6,312 nt of DNA from Desulfobacteraceae bacterium. GTDB lineage: Bacteria > Desulfobacterota > DSM-4660 > Desulfatiglandales > Desulfatiglandaceae. The DNA lies in NCBI GenBank assembly GCA_020349865.1, contig CP070700.1, positions 2,903,566 to 2,909,877 of the forward strand, given 5' to 3'. Under the pieces are notes generated by a model. That model saw only the letters and a program-made list of their open reading frames with translations, was not told the origin of the DNA and did no database searches. The translations under genes and the position numbers were made by a program. Positions 1-6,151 of this stretch are shown piece by piece; the stretch's first letter is position 1; every line of letters begins with the position of its first letter.

Positions 1-1206
1 ATGGATACTTACAAAGGCCTTGATCTGGGATTGGAATACACTTCGGGTAAGGAATGTTACCCCTGTCAGATCACCACCGGTGATATCCTGTACTATATGG
101 AAAAAGAAAAGGAGAGGTTGGGTGAGGCCTTTACTCCAGAAGATTATATCTACTTTATGCCAGAAGCGGAAGGGCCGTGCCGATTCGGCATGTATAACAA
201 ATACCAGCGAATTGTCCTGGATTCTTTTCCAAAACTGGATAGAGTAAAAATTGGTGCCCTTACCTCGGGGGATGGATATTCCCTGGCCGGAATAATCGAG
301 AAAGAGCGCGTCAAAGATCTCAGGAAAGCCGCCTATTTTTCTGTGGTTGTGGCTGATATCCTGGACAGGTTACTCTGGAGGATTAGGCCCTATGAGAAAG
401 AACCTGGTATGACAGATAATTTTATCGAAAGATCCATGACCGCTATGGAAGATACGTTTGAGAAATACGGGGTCAGTAAGGATTTTGATAAAATCCTTGA
501 TAGGCTCGATGAGATCATTCAGGAAGGAAAGACAATTCTTGATCCTAACATACCGCCAAAACCCCTTATCGGCATCGTTGGCGAGATCTACCTGAGGACG
601 CACGTCCAGGCAAATCAGGACCTGATCAGGGTCCTTGAAAGATATGGTGCTGAAGTAGTGAATGCCTCAATCGCGGAATGGATGAACTACACAACCTACG
701 ACAGGCTGAGGGATGCCAGGATACAATTTCGGATGAGTCTGAAGCAGTTTCTCCCAGGCCGCTTGAAAGAGCATCTAAAAAAGATCCTTAGTTTTGGGGG
801 GGAACTTTTTTATCAGGAATTGAGGCAGAAGCAGGTCTACAAAAGGGTGCAATCGCTCATTGACTTAGCCGGGGACCATAAAGTGGCACACTTGGAAGAT
901 ATACTTAATGAAGAGGACCTCTTTACTTTTGATGCAGGGACCGAGGCCTGTTTAAGTATTTCCGGGATCGTCCAATATGCCAGGGAGGGATATAATGGTG
1001 TAGTGAACGTTTATCCCTTTACCTGTATGCCCAGTACGACCACTTCAGCCATCGTCAAACCTCTCATGAATAAACTCGGAACTCCCTATCTGGATACCCC
1101 TTACGATTCGAGCTTCCAACCCGGAAGGGAAGCGGCCATAAGGACTTTCATGTACCAGGCGTATCAGCATTTCAAAAGACATGGGAGGAAAAAACATAAT
1201 CATTAG
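1..1206 (+). CDS. 2-hydroxyacyl-CoA dehydratase activase-related protein (COG3581-like), probably 5'-partial
   Basis: The protein resembles the 'CoA-substrate-specific enzyme activase-related' family (COG3581), Fe-S proteins related to the activators and subunits of radical 2-hydroxyacyl-CoA dehydratases. Visible family signatures are GKECYPC (residues 16-22), GPCRFGMY (58-65), a Rossmann-like stretch PLIGIVGEIYLR (188-199), EWMNY (226-230), and YPFTCMP (338-344) near the C-terminus. Cys19, Cys22, Cys60, Cys317 and Cys342 are candidate cluster ligands. The protein is soluble and has no signal peptide. The ATG lies exactly at base 1, yet GKEC normally follows a further N-terminal segment in this family, so I infer that this Met is internal or that the gene is cut by the window edge. 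In some anaerobes this region is the C-terminal part of a very long fused activase, which the window cannot exclude. The C-terminus is complete (TAG at 1204-1206). The exact substrate is unknown; the family call is fairly secure and the reaction is not. Confidence 0.82.
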   Translation: MDTYKGLDLGLEYTSGKECYPCQITTGDILYYMEKEKERLGEAFTPEDYIYFMPEAEGPCRFGMYNKYQRIVLDSFPKLDRVKIGALTSGDGYSLAGIIEKERVKDLRKAAYFSVVVADILDRLLWRIRPYEKEPGMTDNFIERSMTAMEDTFEKYGVSKDFDKILDRLDEIIQEGKTILDPNIPPKPLIGIVGEIYLRTHVQANQDLIRVLERYGAEVVNASIAEWMNYTTYDRLRDARIQFRMSLKQFLPGRLKEHLKKILSFGGELFYQELRQKQVYKRVQSLIDLAGDHKVAHLEDILNEEDLFTFDAGTEACLSISGIVQYAREGYNGVVNVYPFTCMPSTTTSAIVKPLMNKLGTPYLDTPYDSSFQPGREAAIRTFMYQAYQHFKRHGRKKHNH

Positions 1207-1254
1207 GATATCGCGCCCTAATAGATAGCGATAAGAACAATCGTAATCGTTTAC

Positions 1255-1513
1255 GGGTTCAGGAGTTCAGAGGTCAAGGTTCGGGGATAGTGAAGGTTAG
1301 AAAAGAAAAGCAACCCGACTCGGCTGAGCAGTTCGGCCTTGAGTCGTTCGACCATGAGGCCTTTCGGCCCCGAGACTTTTCGACGAGCCTCTCGGCCAAT
1401 AGCTCGGGGCCGAATAGCTCAAGTCATGTCGCTCAAGGCCGAGGGGCTCTCGACAGGCTCACTGCTGAAAGGCTCGTCGCAGGCTGAACGGTGAACTCTG
1501 AACCTGTGAACGC
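1255..1513. repeat. MITE/REP-like element with imperfect terminal inverted repeats
   Basis: Bases 1255-1285 and the reverse complement of 1483-1513 match at about 22 of 31 positions without gaps. The longest exact block is GTTCAGAG (1265-1272) against CTCTGAAC (1496-1503). Both arms consist of GTTCA/TGAAC units, and the unit spacing read from the outside inwards is 8, 7, 7 in both: starts 1257, 1265, 1272 and 1279 on the left (the third is degenerate, GGTCA, and the fourth GTTCG), and ends 1511, 1503, 1496 and 1489 on the right. The interior (1333-1442) is rich in GC-rich inverted repeats. It encodes no transposase, so a non-autonomous element or dispersed intergenic repeat is the natural reading. 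The tract around CTCGACAGGCTCA and TGAACGG (1448-1491) resembles intergenic repeats I recall from environmental bacterial genomes, but that is memory and not a search. No convincing target-site duplication is visible. Confidence 0.6.
1333..1442. repeat. Nested inverted repeats forming a long imperfect hairpin
   Basis: The outer arms TCGGCCTTGAG (1333-1343) and CTCAAGGCCGA (1432-1442) are exact complements over 11 bp. Inside them, TTCGGCCCCGAG (1363-1374) and CTCGGGGCCGAA (1403-1414) are exact complements over 12 bp. Between these two stems, 1349-1357 can pair with 1424-1431 (8 bp with base 1352 bulged), so much of the 110-base span can fold back on itself. The apical loop (1375-1402) contains a small CGAG/CTCG hairpin (1384-1387 with 1391-1394). 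The four arms are variants of one motif, TCGGCC(TT/CC)GAG. No T-tract follows, so it is not a typical intrinsic terminator. It could be the core of a mobile repeat or a structured RNA leader. Confidence 0.65.
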
Positions 1514-1524
1514 CTACCAATAAG

Positions 1525-1533
1525 AAAGAGGAG
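1525..1533 (+). promoter_or_regulatory. Ribosome binding site of the RNase G gene
   Basis: AAAGAGGAG lies 12 bases before the ATG at 1546, a slightly long spacing. It sits just outside the right end of the repeat element (1513), so the element lies immediately upstream of the translation signal without disrupting it. No better start codon lies nearer the Shine-Dalgarno sequence. Confidence 0.7.
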
Positions 1534-1545
1534 TTAAAATAATTC

Positions 1546-3021
1546 ATGACAACAAAGATACTCATAAACGCCGTGGAGGCAGAAGAGTACAGGGTGGCTA
1601 TCATAAAAAATGGATTGCTTGATGGGTTTTATATTCAAACTTCCACGGCAGAAGAAAAAATTAGAAATATCTACAAAGGGGTTGTAGAGCGTATACAGCC
1701 GAGCTTACAGGCCTGTTTTGTCAATTTCGGCAGTGACAAGAACGGCTTTTTACAGGCAAGTGAGATTCACCCTGAATACTATCCCGACAATCTTGATGTG
1801 GCAAAGGATCAGCCACTTCCTTCTGTGGAAAAAATGGTGAAAAAGGGGCAGGAACTCCTTGTTCAGGTCACTAAAGAGATGCCAGGCCGCAAAGGGGCTC
1901 ATTTAACTACGTATCTCTCCTTAGCCAGTCGATACCTGGTCTTGACTCCGGGGAAGACCACAGGAGGGATCTCAAAGAAGATCGAAGACGAAAAGGAGCG
2001 GCAAAGGCTCAAGTCCATCATGAACAAATTCAAGCTCTCGGAGGGCATTGGATATATTGTCCGGACAGCGGCCCTGAAACAGAGCAAGAAGGAATTTTCC
2101 CAGGACCTCAATCGACTTTTGAGAATGTGGAATGATATCAGGAAGAGGGTAAAAAACGCCCCGCCTCTCTCTCTCGTTCACAAGGAACAGGATATTTGCC
2201 TGAGCACCTTGCGCGATTATTTTACAAGCGAAATCACCGAAGTGCTTGTTGATGACAAGAAAACCTTCACCAAGGTGAAGGCCTATATGAAGGTCATATC
2301 GCCAAGGCACCAGAAAAGGGTCAAGCTCTATAAAGAAAAGCGCCCCATTTTTGCCCATTACGAGGTCGAGAAACAGATTGAAACCATCTACAGCAACGAG
2401 GTCCCCCTGAAGTCTGGGGGTTCCATTGTCATAGACCCGACCGAGGCCCTGATTTCCATCGATGTGAATTCCGGCCGTGGTAGACTTGAAAAGGGTGTTG
2501 AGAATACGGCCTTTAAAACTAATCTCGAGGCAGCATCAGAAATCGCCCGACAACTTCGTTTAAGAGACATGGGCGGGCTTGTGGTCATCGACTTCATTGA
2601 TATGAAAGACAGAAAACACATCAGGGAAGTGGAGAAGCTGTTCCGCGAAGAGACCAAAAAGGATCGAGCAAAAATAGACACATCACACCTATCCAAATTT
2701 GGTCTTTTGGAACTCTCGCGGCAACGGTTGAGACCTTCCATAGAGTCCAAGAGTTACCAGACGTGCCATTACTGCCAGGGACGGGGCCTCATCCAGTCTG
2801 TGGAATTTGCCTCTGTATCATTTTTACGCCAGATTTGGATGGGTATTTCAAAAAAAAGTGTCACCCAGGTGAAAGGGATTCTGCCCTTAGAGATAGCAGC
2901 CTACCTTCAGAATAAAAAGAGAAAAGAATTGGCTGAACTGGAATCTCGATATGGGGTTGCTATTGTATTACATGGCGACCCATCAATCGCCCCTGGGAAC
3001 GGTAAGTTAGAATTCTTGTAA
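1546..3021 (+). CDS. rng: Ribonuclease G (Rne/Rng family endoribonuclease)
   Basis: Single-strand endoribonuclease of the RNase E/G family, which cuts AU-rich RNA with a preference for 5'-monophosphate ends; it acts in rRNA 5'-end maturation and mRNA decay in the cytoplasm. At 491 residues it has RNase G length and lacks the long disordered tail of RNase E. Domains in order: an S1 RNA-binding region (about 38-110, with CFVNFG and KNGFLQASEI); the 5'-sensor/RNase H-like region (GGISKKIED 140-148; IVRTA 171-175, with Arg173 and Thr174 matching the known 5'-end pocket); the DNase I-like catalytic region with SIDVNSG (Asp306) and VVIDFIDM (Asp349), the two expected Mg2+-binding aspartates; the Zn-link TCHYCQGRG (Cys407 and Cys410); and a short C-terminal region. 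All key residues are present, so it should be active. The gene starts with ATG and is preceded by the structured repeat element, which could lie in its leader. Assignment to the family is very secure; RNase G rather than a short RNase E is based on length. Confidence 0.95.
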   Translation: MTTKILINAVEAEEYRVAIIKNGLLDGFYIQTSTAEEKIRNIYKGVVERIQPSLQACFVNFGSDKNGFLQASEIHPEYYPDNLDVAKDQPLPSVEKMVKKGQELLVQVTKEMPGRKGAHLTTYLSLASRYLVLTPGKTTGGISKKIEDEKERQRLKSIMNKFKLSEGIGYIVRTAALKQSKKEFSQDLNRLLRMWNDIRKRVKNAPPLSLVHKEQDICLSTLRDYFTSEITEVLVDDKKTFTKVKAYMKVISPRHQKRVKLYKEKRPIFAHYEVEKQIETIYSNEVPLKSGGSIVIDPTEALISIDVNSGRGRLEKGVENTAFKTNLEAASEIARQLRLRDMGGLVVIDFIDMKDRKHIREVEKLFREETKKDRAKIDTSHLSKFGLLELSRQRLRPSIESKSYQTCHYCQGRGLIQSVEFASVSFLRQIWMGISKKSVTQVKGILPLEIAAYLQNKKRKELAELESRYGVAIVLHGDPSIAPGNGKLEFL

Positions 3022-3062
3022 CAGATTAGCGGTTTGAAAATAGTGCAAAGGGAGATAATCCA

Positions 3063-3086
3063 ATGATGATTTTTTTGAATTGCTAA
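3063..3086 (+). other. Possible 7-codon leader ORF before the M48 gene
   Basis: Two adjacent ATG codons (3063 and 3066) follow a good Shine-Dalgarno sequence (AAGGGAG, 3048-3054) and open a frame coding MMIFLNC before TAA at 3084-3086. It is in the same frame as the downstream M48 gene, whose own ATG comes 27 bases after the stop. It could be a translated leader peptide, a decayed earlier start, or chance in an AT-rich spacer. No attenuator-type hairpin and T-tract is visible next to it. Confidence 0.2.
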
Positions 3087-3113
3087 ACGGTTATAAATTT
3101 TTGTAGGACAGTT

Positions 3114-4934
3114 ATGTTCAATAATATTATCTACTTTATTGTTGTCCTCCTCATATTTAACATCCCATCCCCTAAGGGCGTTCCTGAGAATCATCTTCTC
3201 TTTTCGCTCACTATGCTTTTCCTCACCTGGCTGATTTTCGCAGGATACTGCCGGTGGGGTTTTAAGGGCCTTGGAAGACAGGTTAGTCACAGGACAATTG
3301 ATAACGGCAATATGGCCGGCCAGTACCAAAGGCTGCTTTCCAGGCTTTCAATCCTTGCTATAGTTCTATTCGCACTGAACATTTATTTATTTAATGTGAA
3401 ATACTGGTTTCAGAGAATCCCAGGATGCGAACAATTCTCAGTGTTGCAGGGCGCTTTTGCCTTAGCATTGTTCTTCTTTTATCTGAGCACCATCTGGTAT
3501 TTCGCTTATCCGGTCTACCACGGCATTTTTCAGCCTGGTATTACAAGAAGATCTTTTGTCCACTCGAATATCAGGCTCAATGTTCCTATCCTTTTTCCGT
3601 GGGTGATCTTTTCCTTTGTCTATGACCTGATTAACTTGAGCCCCTGGTCCGGACCTGACGGTTTTCTGAACAGTGTCAAGGGGCAGATCGTCTTCTTTGC
3701 TGGTTTTCTTACGCTGCTGATGATTTTTGTGCCCATTATGATCCAATACTTCTGGGGTTGCAAGCCACTTAAAGCATCTGAGAAAGGCAGCGAATTAGAA
3801 GCGTTTCTTAAGGAAAAGGGTTTCAAATACCGTTATCTTTTGAAGTGGCCTATTTTTGAGGGACGGATGATGACTGCCGGAATCATGGGTATTCTCCCTA
3901 AGTTTAGATACATTCTCATTACGAAATCGCTTTTGGAGGCGCTCACGATCGACGAACTCAAGGGAGTGCTGGCCCATGAGATGGGACACGCCAAATACCG
4001 CCATCTCCTTTTTTATATACTTTTTTTTGTTGGATTTATTGTGCTATCCTTCGGATTGTTTGATCTTTTCTTCTATCTTTTTTATACACAACCTTTTTTC
4101 GTAAAAATGATTTCCAGCGGAGACTCCCAGGCCTCCAGCCTCTTCTATCTTGTATTGTCTTTTCCCATGCTTGTGACCCTTCTTATTTATTTCCGGTACG
4201 TGATGGGCTTTTTCATGCGTAATTTTGAACGTCAAGCAGATCTTTATTCAGCGGTGACTATGGGAACTTCCGAACCCGTCATTAACTCTTTGGAAAAGAT
4301 TGCTGTTCTCAGCGGAAAGATCAGAGATCTCCCAAGCTGGCACCACTTCAGCATCAGAGAGAGGGTAGGATATCTCCGGCGAACATCAAATGAACCAGGC
4401 CTTGTGAGGCGGCATAATAGACTTATAGCGCTTTCTTTTTTGATCTATCTGGTTTGCCTGGTCGGCCTTGGGTACCTCCTGAATTTCAGCCCCATGAAAC
4501 AGTTCCTTGCCTATTCGCTTATCGGAAAAGAACTAAACCAACAACTCATGAAGGAACCGAACAATATTGCCCTTTATCAGAATCTGGCCATGGTGTACCA
4601 GCATCTGGGGAAACACGAAGAAGCTATAGAGACCTATGAAAGGATAATTAACTTAGACCCGAAACAAGCAGTGGTTTTGAACAATCTGGCCTGGCTTTTA
4701 GTAACAGCTCCCGAGGAGGACCTGAGAGACAAAGTCCGAGCCCTTGAACTTGCCAAAATGGCGGTTGCCCTTGAAAGATCCCCTGTATTCATTGATACGC
4801 TGGCCGAAGCCTACTATGCAAACGGGTTCATCCAGGAAGCTATTGGAACAATTAAAGAAGCAATCACGCTCGAAACCGGTGATACAAAGTATTATGAGAA
4901 GCAGCTAAAGAAGTTTTTGTCTTCGAAGAATTAG
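3114..4934 (+). CDS. Membrane M48 family zinc metallopeptidase with C-terminal TPR domain
   Basis: Integral membrane metalloprotease of the M48 (Ste24/HtpX) family, which cleaves misfolded or selected membrane proteins; its substrate here is unknown. The zinc motif HEMGH (288-292) sits in LKGVLAHEMGHAKYRH, and Glu372 in FERQAD (371-376) is the expected third ligand in an ExxxD arrangement. HHFSIRERVGYL (410-421) corresponds to the conserved block that usually ends the M48 domain. About nine hydrophobic segments are visible, near 4-17, 26-45, 78-94, 109-133, 154-172, 191-214, 298-325, 342-366 and 436-455. After the last one, residues 474-600 form three TPR-like helical pairs: a canonical one (484-517), one with an insertion (518-556), and one with DTLAEAYYANG (560-570). 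At 606 residues it is longer than HtpX (about 290) because of the extra N-terminal membrane region and the TPR tail. The chosen ATG has AGGA 5 bases upstream (3105-3108); the in-frame ATGs further upstream run into a stop at 3084. It may be co-transcribed with rng (92-base gap). Confidence 0.9.
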   Translation: MFNNIIYFIVVLLIFNIPSPKGVPENHLLFSLTMLFLTWLIFAGYCRWGFKGLGRQVSHRTIDNGNMAGQYQRLLSRLSILAIVLFALNIYLFNVKYWFQRIPGCEQFSVLQGAFALALFFFYLSTIWYFAYPVYHGIFQPGITRRSFVHSNIRLNVPILFPWVIFSFVYDLINLSPWSGPDGFLNSVKGQIVFFAGFLTLLMIFVPIMIQYFWGCKPLKASEKGSELEAFLKEKGFKYRYLLKWPIFEGRMMTAGIMGILPKFRYILITKSLLEALTIDELKGVLAHEMGHAKYRHLLFYILFFVGFIVLSFGLFDLFFYLFYTQPFFVKMISSGDSQASSLFYLVLSFPMLVTLLIYFRYVMGFFMRNFERQADLYSAVTMGTSEPVINSLEKIAVLSGKIRDLPSWHHFSIRERVGYLRRTSNEPGLVRRHNRLIALSFLIYLVCLVGLGYLLNFSPMKQFLAYSLIGKELNQQLMKEPNNIALYQNLAMVYQHLGKHEEAIETYERIINLDPKQAVVLNNLAWLLVTAPEEDLRDKVRALELAKMAVALERSPVFIDTLAEAYYANGFIQEAIGTIKEAITLETGDTKYYEKQLKKFLSSKN

Positions 4935-4961
4935 TACTACACATTAATTCTTTCACTTTTT
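4926..4961 (+). terminator. Weak terminator-like stem spanning the convergent stop codons
   Basis: AAGAATTA (4926-4933) and TAATTCTT (4945-4952) are exact complements over 8 bp with an 11-base loop, followed on the + strand by TTTCAC and a run of five T (4957-4961). Both stop codons, that of the M48 gene (4932-4934) and that of the transporter (4937-4939), lie within it. The stem is AT-rich and the T-tract is not directly adjacent, so it would be a weak terminator for the + strand gene. The - strand lacks a T-tract in the right place. Confidence 0.3.
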
Positions 4962-6151
4962 AAGGCATAGGCGATAATAATACCGCAGATAAAGGCTGCG
5001 GCAAGGTTTGTTGCCAGAGCGATACACAGCATAATGAGGGCCACAAAGAGGTCTTTCCGTTCCGTCAGATCTCGTATCATAAGGGCCAGTTGAGCCCCCG
5101 TAAAGACTAGAAGAACGCCCAGTATGGATAGGGGAAGAAGGTTGAGTATGAGAAGGGCGCTCTGGCCAAAAACAAGTCCCAATAAAACAAAAATACCCCC
5201 AATCATGAGATTGGCACCGGCTGTTCGTGCACCAAATCGATACATGGCTGCCAGACCACCTGCACCATGGCACATGGGGATTCCACCCCACATGAAGCTG
5301 ATGATGTCAGCAATGCCCTGACTGTTTGCCACTGAACGGTAAGAAGCCCGGTGAGCCCGCTCGCCGAAATATTCATGCATGACATCAGTATTGGACAGGA
5401 TCGCATTACCGATGGTCATAGGGATCTGAGGCAGGACCAGAACAGGAATTACCCATATCATGTCACTCCAAGAGGGAATGCCGTAAGGAAAAACCCGCGG
5501 TATGTGGAACCCGATTTTCAAGTCCTCTAACTTTAACGGTGTGCCGATAAACAGGCCCAACAAAATACCTCCAAATACCATCAGCACCGCTGCCGGAATC
5601 CTCCGGTTTTCCAGTAGTATAAGGGTAACTGCCATGCCCACAATACCCAGAATGACCCCAGTGTTAATCGGGCCGATAGACTGGACAATAATATTTGGAT
5701 CCGGCTTAATCATAAAATCCAGGCCCTTGATCATCAAAACTACCCCTACACCAAGCTGTACCCCGCGAACAGTGCTTTTTGGGGTATGTTTAGCGATAAT
5801 ATGAATCAAGCCCGTTGTGCCAAGAAAGAGGACGCAGAGCCCCATCCACAGGCTGGCTGAGATAATTTGAGTTGGAGTGAGGCCCACAGCAATGGCATAG
5901 GCTCCAATCACCTTCATAGGTTGGACAGGAACGGACACCTTGAAATAAAGACCGGCCACAATATAAAATAAACCAACGGTTACCATAACATTGGTTGCAT
6001 CCAGGCCATTCAATACAATCATGGCAATAGCAATGGGGAGCAGAGCCCCTAAGTCACCCAGAGACCCGGAGAATTCAACACGGTTGAAAATATAAGCGGG
6101 AAGAGTCTTTTCAGGTTCTATATTATGGTTTCCTTTTTTTACCTCAGACAT
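4937..6151 (-). CDS. Putative sulfate/molybdate transporter (MOT1 family)
   Basis: Polytopic inner-membrane protein of 404 residues, about the usual size of the MOT1-like (SulP-related, STAS-less) oxyanion transporters; members are known to carry molybdate, and sulfate is proposed for others. Family blocks visible: FSGSLGDLGALLPIA (27-41), PVQPMKVIGAYAIA (75-88), PQIPMTIGNAILSN (241-254) and PMCHGAGGLAAMYRFGART (292-310). These repeated Gly/Pro/Gln-rich elements form the substrate site in related proteins. Some 10-12 hydrophobic segments fill the rest, and there is no cytoplasmic STAS domain. The start at 6151 is supported by GAGGTGA, 3-4 bases from the ATG on the - strand. It is transcribed alone and converges on the M48 gene, with only 2 bases between the two stop codons. 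In a sulfate reducer or other Mo-enzyme-rich anaerobe either substrate would make sense; no mod genes or Mo-cofactor genes are in view to decide. Confidence 0.88.
   Translation of the reverse strand: MSEVKKGNHNIEPEKTLPAYIFNRVEFSGSLGDLGALLPIAIAMIVLNGLDATNVMVTVGLFYIVAGLYFKVSVPVQPMKVIGAYAIAVGLTPTQIISASLWMGLCVLFLGTTGLIHIIAKHTPKSTVRGVQLGVGVVLMIKGLDFMIKPDPNIIVQSIGPINTGVILGIVGMAVTLILLENRRIPAAVLMVFGGILLGLFIGTPLKLEDLKIGFHIPRVFPYGIPSWSDMIWVIPVLVLPQIPMTIGNAILSNTDVMHEYFGERAHRASYRSVANSQGIADIISFMWGGIPMCHGAGGLAAMYRFGARTAGANLMIGGIFVLLGLVFGQSALLILNLLPLSILGVLLVFTGAQLALMIRDLTERKDLFVALIMLCIALATNLAAAFICGIIIAYALKSERINV

Larger units (their letters stand above)
1207..1545. other. 339-base non-coding gap between the activase gene and the RNase G gene
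   Basis: No believable gene lies here. The only long open frame (GTG at 1290 to 1487) is Ser/Arg-rich, resembles no family I know and lies entirely within inverted repeats. The gap holds, in order: a short dyad just after the stop (TATCGC at 1209-1214 with GCGATA at 1228-1233, 13-base loop, no T-tract, so not a convincing terminator); a 259-base repeat element (1255-1513); and the ribosome binding site of the downstream gene (1525-1533). I see no clear promoter, so it is undecided whether the RNase G gene is co-transcribed with the activase gene. Confidence 0.7.

Noticed and set aside
1209..1233. TATCGC/GCGATA dyad after the activase stop as a terminator
   Set aside because: Only a 6-bp stem with a 13-base loop and no following T-tract.
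1290..1487. 65-codon open frame with a GTG start in the intergenic gap
   Set aside because: It runs through the nested inverted repeats, has Ser/Arg-rich low-complexity content, no ribosome binding site I can see, and no family resemblance; repeat sequence explains it.
1231..1526. ATAAGAA at 1231-1237 and 1520-1526 as a target-site duplication of the repeat element
   Set aside because: The copies lie 17 and 6 bases from the inverted-repeat ends, asymmetrically, and a 7-base AT-rich match is likely by chance.
1972..2750. Open frames of 120-128 codons on the - strand opposite the RNase G gene
   Set aside because: They are antisense to the conserved catalytic region and show no recognisable domain.
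3034..3059. TTGAAA and GATAAT as a sigma-70 promoter before the M48 gene
   Set aside because: The spacer is only 14 bases; too short to call a promoter.
5124..5804. Open frames on the + strand across the transporter gene
   Set aside because: They lie antisense to a gene with clear family motifs and encode Pro/Ile-rich shadow sequence.
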